Source: Deltaproteobacteria bacterium (lineage in GTDB: Bacteria > Desulfobacterota > Syntrophia > Syntrophales > UBA2185). From it: DNA of 39,722 bases. Positions 18,122 through 26,781 of the stretch are shown piece by piece. How positions within the stretch are numbered: the first letter of the stretch is position 1; every line of letters begins with the position of its first letter. The stretch covers positions 1-39,722 of the forward strand of contig JAPLJS010000073.1 of the NCBI GenBank assembly GCA_026388545.1. The letters run 5' to 3'. A program made the position numbers and the translations under genes. Below the pieces are notes generated by a model. It was not told the origin of the DNA. It worked only from the letters and a program-made list of their open reading frames with translations, and searched no databases.

Positions 18122-19294
18122 TCATTTTTTCAATTTTCCTTCGACCGGAAAAACAAACAGCCGATCACCCGGCTTAACCTGTTTTTTAGTACCAAGATGA
18201 TTCCATATGAGGAGCGCCGGCAGCGGCACGTCAAAGCGGGCGGCAATTGAAGAAAGATTCTCTCCCTTTTTGACCACATAGACGTGTTCTTTACGCTCCG
18301 CCAGCCATTTTTTTAATAGACCTTCATACCTTGCCTGAAATCCGTCGGAGGCGCCTCTGGGAACCAGCACAACATGTTTGCCTTTGGTCAAATAATATCC
18401 CCTGATCTCAGGGTTCAAATCCTTTATTACCTTGAAGTACGTCTTTGCAGCCTGAGCTATTATAGAAACAGGCGTTTCCTGATCACACACAAGTTCAATA
18501 CGATCAAATTGCAGGGGTGGATAAAGGTCTTCCTTCGCCAATTTGAATCCGTATTTTTCGGGGTTGGATAAAATCACTTTTACAGAAATTGCGCGTAAAA
18601 CATATTGCTGTGTTTCAACCGGGAGATAGAGATTATAATAGTTGTCGGTGTTCTGAACCAGCATTTCTGCTTTCAGACCTCCTTCTCCCATATTATAGGC
18701 GGCAGCCGACAGTGTCCACGATCCGAGTATCTCATAGAGCTTTTTCAGATAACCGATGGCAGCCCTAGTGGATGAAAAAAAATTTCTGCGTTCGTCAATG
18801 TCTGAATCAATCTTAAGACCATATTTTTTTCCTGTCCCTTCGATAAACTGCCAGTATCCTTTTGCACCCTTTGAAGAACTCATGTGAGATATCAGAGAAC
18901 TTTCTATGATCGCAAGGTACTTGAGGTCTTCCGGCATATTATTCTGCTTCAGCATTTCCACTATGAAAGGCATAAAACGGCCGGATCGTTTCATCCAGAG
19001 AATTACCTGGGGACGGTTCCAGAGAATGACCAGGAGTTCCTTCTCCAGTCGCTCGCGAACTTCCGGATTATCAAGTGGAACGGGTTCGCCGCAAAAATCC
19101 AGCGGCCCGGCAATAGTAATTGATGAAATTATCGACGATGAAGATGGCGGTTCAAGGATAGAGGGAAGATCACCCCGCGCAGGCGTTCCCGTCAGCAACA
19201 TCATGCAAAAAGTAAATAGAAAGATACGGGAAAATCTTTGAAAGAAGGCCGGATTTCCGGTGCTTTTTAAAATATTCCATCGCAAAGACTTCAT
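18122..19294 (-). CDS. Lytic transglycosylase with LysM domain (MltD-like)
   Basis: 390 residues. A hydrophobic N-terminal segment (about 22-40) resembles a signal peptide with ARG cleavage. The SLT domain (about 115-245) has the catalytic Glu131 in IESSLISHMSSSKGAKGYWQF and the AYNMGEGG motif (199-206). A LysM peptidoglycan-binding domain occupies about 337-383 (VYVVKKGENLSSIAARFDVP). It cleaves peptidoglycan glycan strands with 1,6-anhydro-muramic acid ends, supplying substrate that an AmpG permease could recycle; an ampG gene lies about 12 kb away. It has one LysM where E. coli MltD has two. The region 245-335 may hold a diverged second repeat. Confidence 0.88.
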   Translation of the reverse strand: MKSLRWNILKSTGNPAFFQRFSRIFLFTFCMMLLTGTPARGDLPSILEPPSSSSIISSITIAGPLDFCGEPVPLDNPEVRERLEKELLVILWNRPQVILWMKRSGRFMPFIVEMLKQNNMPEDLKYLAIIESSLISHMSSSKGAKGYWQFIEGTGKKYGLKIDSDIDERRNFFSSTRAAIGYLKKLYEILGSWTLSAAAYNMGEGGLKAEMLVQNTDNYYNLYLPVETQQYVLRAISVKVILSNPEKYGFKLAKEDLYPPLQFDRIELVCDQETPVSIIAQAAKTYFKVIKDLNPEIRGYYLTKGKHVVLVPRGASDGFQARYEGLLKKWLAERKEHVYVVKKGENLSSIAARFDVPLPALLIWNHLGTKKQVKPGDRLFVFPVEGKLKK

Positions 19295-19492
19295 AGCATA
19301 CCCCCTGCAATTTCACCCGGGCATCAGAGTAGCACAAATACACCCAGGTATGAAAGAAGCGTTTTCGGATTCGCCATTCTTTTATGAATCCTCGAAAAGA
19401 AATATATGCCTTGCCTTTAATAAAAATAAGTTGCTTTAAAATTCATTTTGAATAAAGATTTTTAGAATAAAAACCATCACAATAGTGGAAAT

Positions 19493-20317
19493 ATGGCAGT
19501 TAAACCGAAAGACGCTGCAACGCTCATCCTTCTCCGGCAGTCACCAAATTCAGACAAGGGGAGCTTTGAGGTCCTGATGGTGTTAAGACACCGGGACAGC
19601 AAATTCGTACCTGATTCCTATGTATTCCCCGGCGGCTGTCTGGATCAGGAAGATCATTCTCCGGATAGTGAAAACCTTTGCACCGGTGTTGACCTGAAAA
19701 AAGCTCAAACTATTCTCCACGATATGTCTTCACCGGAAAAGGCCCTTGGCGCATGGGTGGCGGGTATCCGGGAAACATTTGAAGAAGTCGGCCTGTTGCT
19801 GGCCTATCACAGAGATAAAACTCCGGTTTCTTTCGATTCTGAAGATATCCGGCATCTTTTTCATGCATATCGCAAGAAACTACAGACCGGAGTAATTTCT
19901 TTAAAAACTATCCTTCTGAATGAGGGACTGACGCTGGCCGCCGACCGTCTTCACTACTTTTCGCACTGGATTACTCCCCTATTGTTACCCCTCCGTTACG
20001 ATGTCAGGTTCTTTATTGCTGAAGCACCTGCAAACCAGGAGGCCATTCACGACGGAATTGAATTAACGAGACATATATGGATTACCCCTCAGGAAGCCCT
20101 CAATGGCTATTCCCGGCAGAAATTTAACATGGTTGTCCCCACGCTGGTGACAATTGAAGAACTATCACGTTTTACAACGATTGAAGAGGCGATAACATCC
20201 ACTGAGAATAAGGAAATCAATGCCATTCTCACCGTTATGATTGAGGAAGACGGGGGAATTGTCGAGTATATGCGCGATGGGCGTATTTTTAGAGATATGC
20301 CGCCTTCTGTGTTGTAA
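19493..20317 (+). CDS. Nudix hydrolase, NUDT19-like with split Nudix box
   Basis: 274 residues. The N-terminal half has VPDSYVFPGGCLD (39-51), the start of a Nudix box, but the RETFEEVGL part is at 93-101. A block of about 30 residues is therefore inserted inside the box. The same arrangement is known for the NUDT19/RP2 type of CoA diphosphatase-like hydrolases. The catalytic Glu94, Glu97 and Glu98 are present. Substrates may be CoA derivatives or other nucleoside diphosphate compounds; this is inferred from the family. It is divergent from the lytic transglycosylase and convergent with rmuC, from which it is separated by four bases. Confidence 0.82.
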   Translation: MAVKPKDAATLILLRQSPNSDKGSFEVLMVLRHRDSKFVPDSYVFPGGCLDQEDHSPDSENLCTGVDLKKAQTILHDMSSPEKALGAWVAGIRETFEEVGLLLAYHRDKTPVSFDSEDIRHLFHAYRKKLQTGVISLKTILLNEGLTLAADRLHYFSHWITPLLLPLRYDVRFFIAEAPANQEAIHDGIELTRHIWITPQEALNGYSRQKFNMVVPTLVTIEELSRFTTIEEAITSTENKEINAILTVMIEEDGGIVEYMRDGRIFRDMPPSVL

Positions 20318-20321
20318 CAGT

Positions 20322-21845
20322 CTAGGTATTGCTCTCTTCTGATCCTTCCGGATCAACGGCCATTTCAGGCGACTGTAGTGACCGCGCGGATCTGTCCACA
20401 TTTTCCAGCACATCTATATCTTCGCCTGTCGACGCTCCCAGTTCTTTAAATTTCCGCGCAGTAACGAGCACTCTCCCTTCGAGAGATCCAACGGCTTTAT
20501 TATAGAGCTCCACCGTTCGGTCCAGGTTCTTCCCCATTTCAGAAAAATGTCCGGCCAGAACCCTGATGCGATCATAGAGGGTCTTGCCTAGATTGCTTAT
20601 CTCCTGGGCATTTTCTGCAAGTTTCTCCTGGCGCCAGCCATAAGCAACCGCTTTCAACAGAGCGATCAGAGTGGTAGGCGTTGCCAGTATAACGCGCTGC
20701 TCAACCCCGAACTCAATCAATCCCGGGTCCTGCTCGAGCGCCGCGCTGAAGAATGTTTCGCCCGGCAGAAAAAGCACGACAAATTCCGGAGTAGGCTTAA
20801 ACTGATCCCAGTATTCTTTTTTCCCGAGGCTCATAAGGTGTGCCCGGATGTGCCGTGCATGTTCCTTCAATTGTGCAACACGGGTTGTTTCATCCTGAGC
20901 TTCCAATGATTCGAGGTAAGCCTGCAGTGGCGCCTTGGCATCCACTACAATGTTGTTATCGTTGGGAAGCTTTATAATCATGTCCGGACGCCGGGGACCG
21001 TCTTCAGTCGTAACAGATTCCTGCTGCAGGAAATCACAGTATTCAACCATCCCGGCAATTTCCACCACTCTCTTAAGCTGGATTTCACCCCAGCGGCCCC
21101 TCACTATCGGCGCGCGGAGCGCCCTGACAAGATTCGTCGTTTCAGACTGGAGCAGGTTCTGTGTCGTAGCAAGCGACTTTATCTGTTCCGTAAGAGAAAC
21201 GTATGCGCTCGTGCGGGCATGTTCTATTTCCCGAATCTTACCGTCAACCTTCTCCAGCGACTCCTTGAGCGGTTTGACAAGTTCATCGATGGCCGTTTGC
21301 CGAATTTGCAAATCACTTTTTGCAGATTCCTGGTACCTTTCCAGAGTTTCTCTCGCCAGCTCAAGAAATGACGCGTTACTGCTCTTGAGTGCATCCGCAG
21401 ACAGCGCCTTGAATGCATCGGACAATTTCTGACGGGCCTCGTCGAGGAGTTTGAGTTTTTCTTCTGCTGCTTTTCGCTCTTCCGCCAGTCTTGTCTCAAT
21501 CTCCGAGAGCTTTGCCTTCAAGTCCGTATTTTCTGTTTGCAGATCCGCTATTCTCTTCTCTTTCATCGAAACTGCCAATTCAAGCTCCGGTATGCGTGTA
21601 TTCTTTTCTTCCGCAGTTGAGCGTCTGTCCGACTGCACTTTAACTTCCTCACGCAGACCGGAAATCTCTTCCTTCGACGTATCAAGGGCAGACTGGAATT
21701 CCCGCAACTGTATTTCCCTGATATTGATTCTCTCGGTCAGAGCGGAACGCTCCACTTCCCCCTTCGATCTGAGGAGCAGGTAAATACCCAATCCGCCCAG
21801 GCAAACCCCAATCACGAAAATAACTATTTCGACACTGTAATTCAT
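20322..21845 (-). CDS. rmuC: DNA recombination protein RmuC
   Basis: 507 residues. One N-terminal membrane helix (about 6-26) is followed by a long coiled coil (about 30-220), then the RmuC domain (about 225-440). Typical segments are [20 protein letters not shown], the [11 protein letters not shown] block and [13 protein letters not shown], part of a restriction-endonuclease-like fold, and [11 protein letters not shown]. RmuC limits inversion at short inverted repeats in E. coli; its biochemical activity is poorly known. In a region this rich in inverted repeats that role is of interest. The C-terminal tail is acidic. An AAAGGA site precedes the ATG. The barstar gene is 22 bases upstream on the same strand. 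Confidence 0.93.
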   Translation of the reverse strand: MNYSVEIVIFVIGVCLGGLGIYLLLRSKGEVERSALTERINIREIQLREFQSALDTSKEEISGLREEVKVQSDRRSTAEEKNTRIPELELAVSMKEKRIADLQTENTDLKAKLSEIETRLAEERKAAEEKLKLLDEARQKLSDAFKALSADALKSSNASFLELARETLERYQESAKSDLQIRQTAIDELVKPLKESLEKVDGKIREIEHARTSAYVSLTEQIKSLATTQNLLQSETTNLVRALRAPIVRGRWGEIQLKRVVEIAGMVEYCDFLQQESVTTEDGPRRPDMIIKLPNDNNIVVDAKAPLQAYLESLEAQDETTRVAQLKEHARHIRAHLMSLGKKEYWDQFKPTPEFVVLFLPGETFFSAALEQDPGLIEFGVEQRVILATPTTLIALLKAVAYGWRQEKLAENAQEISNLGKTLYDRIRVLAGHFSEMGKNLDRTVELYNKAVGSLEGRVLVTARKFKELGASTGEDIDVLENVDRSARSLQSPEMAVDPEGSEESNT

Positions 21846-21867
21846 ACGGTAGATCCTTTTTCGAAAT

Positions 21868-22143
21868 TTATTCGACCTCTAGGGTAAAATCCGGTTCATC
21901 TTTTGCAAAATCCTTCATAACTTTTAAAACCTTTTCGGCATCCTTCCCTATCTTCGATCGCGTTATGTTATAATTTTTCCAGATAATCCTGAGGGGCAAC
22001 TCAATGTCCCCGCTCAGGCAATCGTAGAGGGCATCAAGGTTTGCCCCGTAATAGTCCGGAAAATCGAATATGCGGGCAAGCTCACTGTGGAGCTGATCAA
22101 TACTCTCCACATGTGAAAAATCAAAAACGATTTTTCTCATCAT
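21868..22143 (-). CDS. Barstar-family ribonuclease inhibitor
   Basis: 91 residues, about the size of Bacillus barstar. The core [18 protein letters not shown] (28-45) is the diagnostic loop and helix that plugs the barnase active site. Asp37 and Asp41 correspond to Asp35 and Asp39 of barstar, and Asp78 takes the place of Glu76. It would bind and block the barnase-like enzyme encoded directly upstream. Its ATG overlaps the stop codon of that gene (ATGA), so the two are translationally coupled and the inhibitor is made with the enzyme. It has no signal peptide and therefore protects the cytoplasm. Confidence 0.92.
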   Translation of the reverse strand: MMRKIVFDFSHVESIDQLHSELARIFDFPDYYGANLDALYDCLSGDIELPLRIIWKNYNITRSKIGKDAEKVLKVMKDFAKDEPDFTLEVE

Positions 22144-22553
22144 TGTATCCTCGTAAATGTTCTGTAGTGATCCTCCGTCTTGTAAATAAGGCCATCGCTG
22201 GAATATATGATCCGGTCTTTCCCCCGTTTGCCGCCTTTGTAATTAATGTCCGCCTCATACCAGCTTCGCCCTCTCTTTACCGGAAGCTTTTTTTCCCTGT
22301 TGTGAAATACATCACCGCCGATATGCTTGCCCGGCGCAACATCCCATAGATTTCCCCTGGCCGGGTTCCAGCCCAGTTTTTTCGCTTCGTTTTTCGTGAT
22401 AAAGTTATCCGGCAGACGGTTATACTTTTTGATATGATCCGACACCCCGTGAAATGAGGTCGGAGATACTTTTTGAATCTCCAGGCAATGGCCCATGAAC
22501 GGCACAAAGAAAAAGAGTACCAATAGAATGGAAGATACTTTGATACGGTTCAT
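22140..22553 (-). CDS. Secreted barnase-like guanyl-preferring ribonuclease
   Basis: 137 residues: a signal peptide (about 1-23, cleavage near GHC) and a mature domain of about 110 residues that aligns closely with Bacillus barnase without gaps through much of its length. The catalytic set is intact: Lys54, Glu100 (general base), Arg110, Arg114, His129 (general acid) and Tyr130, matching barnase Lys27, Glu73, Arg83, Arg87, His102 and Tyr103. Barnase cleaves RNA after guanosine. With the coupled barstar gene this forms an export-and-immunity pair, possibly for nutrient RNA breakdown or for attack on competitors. The domain is alone, not fused to a toxin-delivery module. Confidence 0.92.
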   Translation of the reverse strand: MNRIKVSSILLVLFFFVPFMGHCLEIQKVSPTSFHGVSDHIKKYNRLPDNFITKNEAKKLGWNPARGNLWDVAPGKHIGGDVFHNREKKLPVKRGRSWYEADINYKGGKRGKDRIIYSSDGLIYKTEDHYRTFTRIQ

Positions 22554-22655
22554 TGTTTAAACCTCTCGTTCAAATGGTGAGAGCTTTGAAATCCTTCTCC
22601 TTTGTCATTTTGACCAGAGGAAGAAATCCTTGTCCCGACCAAAGGAAGGGATCTA

Positions 22656-23459
22656 TCAGATAAACCCTTTTGCGCTCAGCCGGGAAATAATCGCGGACAG
22701 GAGTCCCGGGCAGTGACGCTGAAGGAATACGGCTATTTTACCATGCTTGGTGATAATTTTTACACGCTGTCGCCTTTGAATTGCCTGTGCAATCTGGCGC
22801 GCAGCTTCTTCGGAGGATATCTGCAGCCAGGCGGGGATGCGATCCTGCATTTCAGGATGATATATACCCCATTTATCCACCTGGCGGATCTCTGTCTGCA
22901 CAAATCCGGGAACGATAAGGACAACGCCGACACTGTGGGGTTGGAACTCATACCGGAGCGACTCGGCAAGTCCGTGGATTGCAAATTTACTCATTGAGTA
23001 TGCCGAAAGACGGGGTGTTGCGATATAGCCATTAATACTGCCGATGAGCCCGAGACATCCACGAGATGCAATGAGCTGCTCCCTGGTTGCGTAAACAGTC
23101 CTCAGTACTCCGAATATGTTCGTTTCAAACTGACGCCGGAAATCCTCAACGGTCAGCTTTTCGAAGCGCCCGGCAACACCGAATCCTGCATTGGCAAAGA
23201 CATAATCGATCCGGCCAAATTCCTCTTTTGTTTTCTCTACCACCCGCTCAAGATCTCCGCTAATGTTTATATCGCAAGGAACAGCGAGGACACGCCCTCC
23301 CATCGATTCTATCTCACGCGCAAGTTTCCGCAATCGCTCCTGACGGCGTGCAACGAGTACTACGTCGCCGCCCTGGCGCGCCACCTCCAGAGCCAGAGCA
23401 GCCCCGATGCCCGATGAGGCGCCTGTAATGAACGTCACAGTCCTGGAAAATCTCTTCAT
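22656..23459 (-). CDS. Short-chain dehydrogenase/reductase (SDR)
   Basis: 267 residues from the chosen ATG. Longer in-frame starts exist (to 23534), but they add about 25 residues that precede the normal SDR first strand. The Rossmann motif is TGASSGIG (12-19), NAG is at 90-92, and the active site is Ser141, Tyr154 and Lys158 (SAYSMSKFA). ARRQERL after the second strand suggests NADPH preference. The C-terminal end (KIAVFLQRHCPGLLSAIISRL) is hydrophobic, as in membrane-associated SDRs acting on lipids or keto-acyl chains. The substrate is unknown. The neighbours give no clear pathway. Confidence 0.88.
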   Translation of the reverse strand: MKRFSRTVTFITGASSGIGAALALEVARQGGDVVLVARRQERLRKLAREIESMGGRVLAVPCDINISGDLERVVEKTKEEFGRIDYVFANAGFGVAGRFEKLTVEDFRRQFETNIFGVLRTVYATREQLIASRGCLGLIGSINGYIATPRLSAYSMSKFAIHGLAESLRYEFQPHSVGVVLIVPGFVQTEIRQVDKWGIYHPEMQDRIPAWLQISSEEAARQIAQAIQRRQRVKIITKHGKIAVFLQRHCPGLLSAIISRLSAKGFI

Positions 23460-23605
23460 TTGAAAAACCTTTACACTGGTGTATGATGACATGACTTGGT
23501 GTACCACTATACCATCTGAACGGTTTGAAAACAAAAGATTTCCCCATCTTCCGGGTACAGCAGCCGGCAGTGTAAAATCATATCTTCTTTGAAAGGAACA
23601 AAACT

Positions 23606-23852
23606 ATGCGGAAAAAAGAACTCTATCTCGTGTGCCTTGCGGTTTTTCCCTTTATGATATGCACAGGCATCGTTTATTCCATTATATCCATCTATATGGC
23701 TGAAATCGGCTTAACCAAAAGCCAGATCGGTTTTCTCTACACCTCCGGCGCCACGGCCGGCGCGATAAGTTCCCCTTTTGCAGGAACCATTGCCGACCTT
23801 CGGCCTTACCCTTGCGTTTTTTTTCGTCCCTGTAAAAACAAGGCAATTGTGA
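23606..23852 (+). pseudogene. MFS transporter remnant with internal deletion
   Basis: The first 65 residues read as the start of a major facilitator permease: an N-terminal helix, EIGLTKSQIGFLYTSGATAGAISSPFAG, then GTIAD at the loop between helices 2 and 3. There the frame loses sense (PYPCVFFRPCKNK). In the next frame from 23802, GLTLAFFFVPVKTRQL followed by TGA at 23850 looks like the last helix and tail of an MFS protein. About ten helices are missing, so the two ends seem joined by a large out-of-frame deletion. The start still has a good AAAGGA site. The original reading frame continues to 23929, but that part is unlike a protein. Confidence 0.65.
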
Positions 23853-23982
23853 GGTATTTGGTTTTATTTGTATTTATTGTATCATTGACTTACCGGTATC
23901 ATTGCTCTTATAGTTATATTAAGAAATGAAAAGAGATTTCAAAGGCAATTTTCGTGATAAGTACTTTAAGTGGCATACAGCC

Positions 23983-25224
23983 ATGATTACACGCCGTGAG
24001 TTTTTAACAACATTAGCAAGATTTGCACCGATACTTGGCGGCGCCGGCATAATTCTGTCCGATCCCTTCTGGCAGAGGTTGTTGACGGGCGATGATTCGG
24101 GTCTCGCCTTCGCCGCTTATTCTATCGACGAAATCGTTCGGTCAGCTCCCCGTGCACGTTACTGGACTTCGCCCACGTCTGCCGGCGCCAATTGTTTCGC
24201 ATGCCACAGCAACCAGGCCGGCATTCAAGGCAAGCGTTACGTTCATAAGGAAAACATTGTTAAATGCCTCCTGTGCGCCCATAATTGTGTCATCAGAGAT
24301 GGCCAGCGGGGCAGGTGCCGCACACGCATGAACGTTAAGGGAGAACTGCGCAGTCTCGTCTATGGACGTCCTGTCTCTATCCATGTCGATCCGATCGAGA
24401 AGAAACCCTTTTATCACTTTCTTCCGGGGGCAGACGCATATACCGTGGGAACCTCAGGCTGTCCGTTTCAGTGCAAGTTTTGCCAAAACTGGGAACTCTC
24501 ACAGTCCTGGCCGGAGGATTACCATGTTCCGTTTACACCACCCGACAAACTCGTCAAATCTGTAGTATCCCGCAGGGCCCGTGTCATCGCCTTCAGCTAC
24601 AATGAACCGACGGTCTATACGGAATACCTGACCGATATTGCCCGGGATGCGAAAAAGCAGGGACTTCGTTCAGTTTTGATAAGCTGCGGATTCATGAATG
24701 AGGTGCCGTTAGCCGAAATGTGCAAGGTGCTGGATGCCATCAAGATTGACCTTAAGGGGTATAGTGACAATTTTTATCGTACAGTAAGCAACGCGGAACT
24801 GCGACCTGTGCTCAGAAGTATAAAACAGATAGCCAAGAGCCGCACCCATCTCGAAATCGTGAACTTAGTGGTTCCCACTTTGAACGATTCCGATAAGCTG
24901 TTGCGGGGATTAATAAGCTGGATTCTGGGAGAAGTCGGTCCCGATGTCCCCGTTCACTTCAGCCGTTTTCATCCGGACTACCAAATGCTCAATCTCCCTC
25001 CCACGCCTATTGCCACGCTGGAACGCGCGCGTGACATGGCCCTCAGTAGAGGAATTCATTATCCATATGTGGGCAATGTACCAAGTCATCCGGGCAATCA
25101 CACCTACTGCCCGAACTGTAAAAAAGTAGTGATACAACGGCATGGTTTTTTTATCACGGAGATGAACATAAAGGGTGGACGCTGTAAATTCTGCAAACGG
25201 AAAATCGCCGGTGTATGGACTTAG
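23983..25224 (+). CDS. amrS: AmmeMemoRadiSam system radical SAM protein AmrS, Tat-type N-terminus
   Basis: 413 residues from the ATG chosen so that the Tat motif lies at the N-terminus; an earlier ATG at 23926 is possible. Positions here count from 23983. The N-terminus MITRREFLTTLARFAPILGG has the twin-arginine motif and a hydrophobic stretch. Next come CFACH (71-75), KCLLCAHNC, and the family core YGRPVSIHVDPIEKKPFYHFLPG. The radical SAM cluster motif is Cys160-Cys164-Cys167 in GCPFQCKFCQNW. The C-terminus has two CxxC pairs (YCPNC and CKFC), like a zinc ribbon. The reaction of the AmrS/AmrB/AmrA trio is not known to me. The gene is followed after 16 bases by the AmrB-AmrA fusion. Confidence 0.88.
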   Translation: MITRREFLTTLARFAPILGGAGIILSDPFWQRLLTGDDSGLAFAAYSIDEIVRSAPRARYWTSPTSAGANCFACHSNQAGIQGKRYVHKENIVKCLLCAHNCVIRDGQRGRCRTRMNVKGELRSLVYGRPVSIHVDPIEKKPFYHFLPGADAYTVGTSGCPFQCKFCQNWELSQSWPEDYHVPFTPPDKLVKSVVSRRARVIAFSYNEPTVYTEYLTDIARDAKKQGLRSVLISCGFMNEVPLAEMCKVLDAIKIDLKGYSDNFYRTVSNAELRPVLRSIKQIAKSRTHLEIVNLVVPTLNDSDKLLRGLISWILGEVGPDVPVHFSRFHPDYQMLNLPPTPIATLERARDMALSRGIHYPYVGNVPSHPGNHTYCPNCKKVVIQRHGFFITEMNIKGGRCKFCKRKIAGVWT

Positions 25225-25240
25225 AAAGAGGTGCCTAAAA

Positions 25241-26776
25241 ATGAAAATACTACGATTGTTTCTTATAGTGATTGTCATCGGTCTTGGATTTGCCGTAGCG
25301 TGTCAGGCGACAAAAGCGCCTGACGCCGATATCCGCGAACCGGCAGTCGCAGGAAAGTTCTATACTGACTCCGCACCCAGACTGAAACTTGCTATCGAGA
25401 AATTCCTTCAGGATGCAGTCCCGGTCAAAGTTAAAAATCCCATCGCTATTATCGTTCCCCATGCCGGCTACATCTTCTCCGGCCAGATTTGCGCCGACGG
25501 GTTCAGGCAGGTCAGCAATCAGCAGTTTGATGTGGTCGTCATCCTGGGAACGAACCATACAAGTCCGAGTTTTGATAAAATTTCACTTTATCCCGGAGGG
25601 GGATTCCGCACCCCTCTTGGAACGGCGATGATTGACAGAGACGTTGTCTCCTCACTTGTAAAAGCAGATCCCGATTGCACACTGGATAAATCGCCGCATG
25701 AGTATGAGCATTCCGTTGAAGTCATTGTGCCGTTCGTACAGGTTCTCTTTCCCAAGGCAAAAATTGTCCCAGCGGTTGTTGGCTCGCCGGATGTGCAAAT
25801 GTGCGCCCGTTTCGGCCAAACCCTTGCAAAGGTTTTGAAAAACAGGCGGGCTCTTATCGTCGCCAGTTCCGACCTCTCCCACTACCCTGAAGCAGAAGCT
25901 GCATCAGCCGTGGATAAGGAAACTCTTGAAGCCGTTACAAAATTAGAGCCGGCCGTTCTTCACTCAACCATACAGTCCCAAATGGATCGGCGCATTCCTC
26001 AACTCTCCACCAGTGCCTGTGGAGAAGCCCCCATCATGGCTGCAATGGCGGCCGCCAGGTCTTTGGGGGCCACCCGTGGGGTAGTTGTCAGCTATGCCAA
26101 TTCGGGAGATGTGTCTATCGGTGAGCGTTCTCGGGTTGTCGGATATGGCGCTGTCGTACTGACTGCGGAAGAGGACGGGAAAGGCACAGGCGGAACAAAT
26201 GAACCATCATCGACTCCGGCATCCAACTCGCTTCGGTCTACCGACAAAAAGGCATTACTTGCCTTTGCCAGGGAAACCATATCCCGAATCCTTTCGACCG
26301 ATACGGTTCCTCTTGCCAGGGGTTTCGATCCGAATCTGCAACAGCATCGAGGGGTTTTTGTCACCCTCAAAAAAAAGGGTGAGCTCCGCGGCTGCATCGG
26401 CCGGATCATCGGAGACGAACCTCTCTGCAAGCTCGTCGGGACCATGGCGATTCAGGCAGCGCTGAATGATAGACGGTTCAGCCCTCTATCTGCCGATGAA
26501 CTCAATGATATCGACATTGAAATATCCGTACTGACGCCCATGAAACAGGTCTCCGGCGTCGCGGATATTGTTGTCGGGCGGGATGGCGTTTTACTCAGTA
26601 AAGAGGGACGTTCGGCGGTTTTCCTTCCCCAAGTGGCCACAGAACAGGGGTGGACCCGTGAAGAAATGCTTGATAACCTCTGCCGCAAGGCAGGGTTGAA
26701 TACGGGATGCTGGAAAAAGGGATCTCAATTTTCAACCTTTCAGGCCGTTGCATTCAGCGAAGCTGACTTTAAATAA
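25241..26776 (+). CDS. AmrB (MEMO)-AmrA (AMMECR1) fusion, lipoprotein-like
   Basis: 511 residues from the ATG at 25241, chosen because GAGGTG lies seven bases upstream and a signal peptide follows. The N-terminus MKILRLFLIVIVIGLGFAVAC ends at a Cys (21) that could be lipidated. The MEMO-like domain (about 30-310) has the metal or active-site set VPHAGYIFSG (His74), GTNHT, EHSVEVIVPF and a Cys in STSACGEAP. A linker rich in Gly and Ser leads to the AMMECR1 domain (about 330-511) with the signature LRGCIG and FSPLSADEL. Separate amrA and amrB genes are the more usual layout. The signal peptide suggests the fusion lies outside the cytoplasm, as does the Tat-type AmrS next to it. Confidence 0.88.
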   Translation: MKILRLFLIVIVIGLGFAVACQATKAPDADIREPAVAGKFYTDSAPRLKLAIEKFLQDAVPVKVKNPIAIIVPHAGYIFSGQICADGFRQVSNQQFDVVVILGTNHTSPSFDKISLYPGGGFRTPLGTAMIDRDVVSSLVKADPDCTLDKSPHEYEHSVEVIVPFVQVLFPKAKIVPAVVGSPDVQMCARFGQTLAKVLKNRRALIVASSDLSHYPEAEAASAVDKETLEAVTKLEPAVLHSTIQSQMDRRIPQLSTSACGEAPIMAAMAAARSLGATRGVVVSYANSGDVSIGERSRVVGYGAVVLTAEEDGKGTGGTNEPSSTPASNSLRSTDKKALLAFARETISRILSTDTVPLARGFDPNLQQHRGVFVTLKKKGELRGCIGRIIGDEPLCKLVGTMAIQAALNDRRFSPLSADELNDIDIEISVLTPMKQVSGVADIVVGRDGVLLSKEGRSAVFLPQVATEQGWTREEMLDNLCRKAGLNTGCWKKGSQFSTFQAVAFSEADFK

Positions 26777-26781
26777 CGCTC

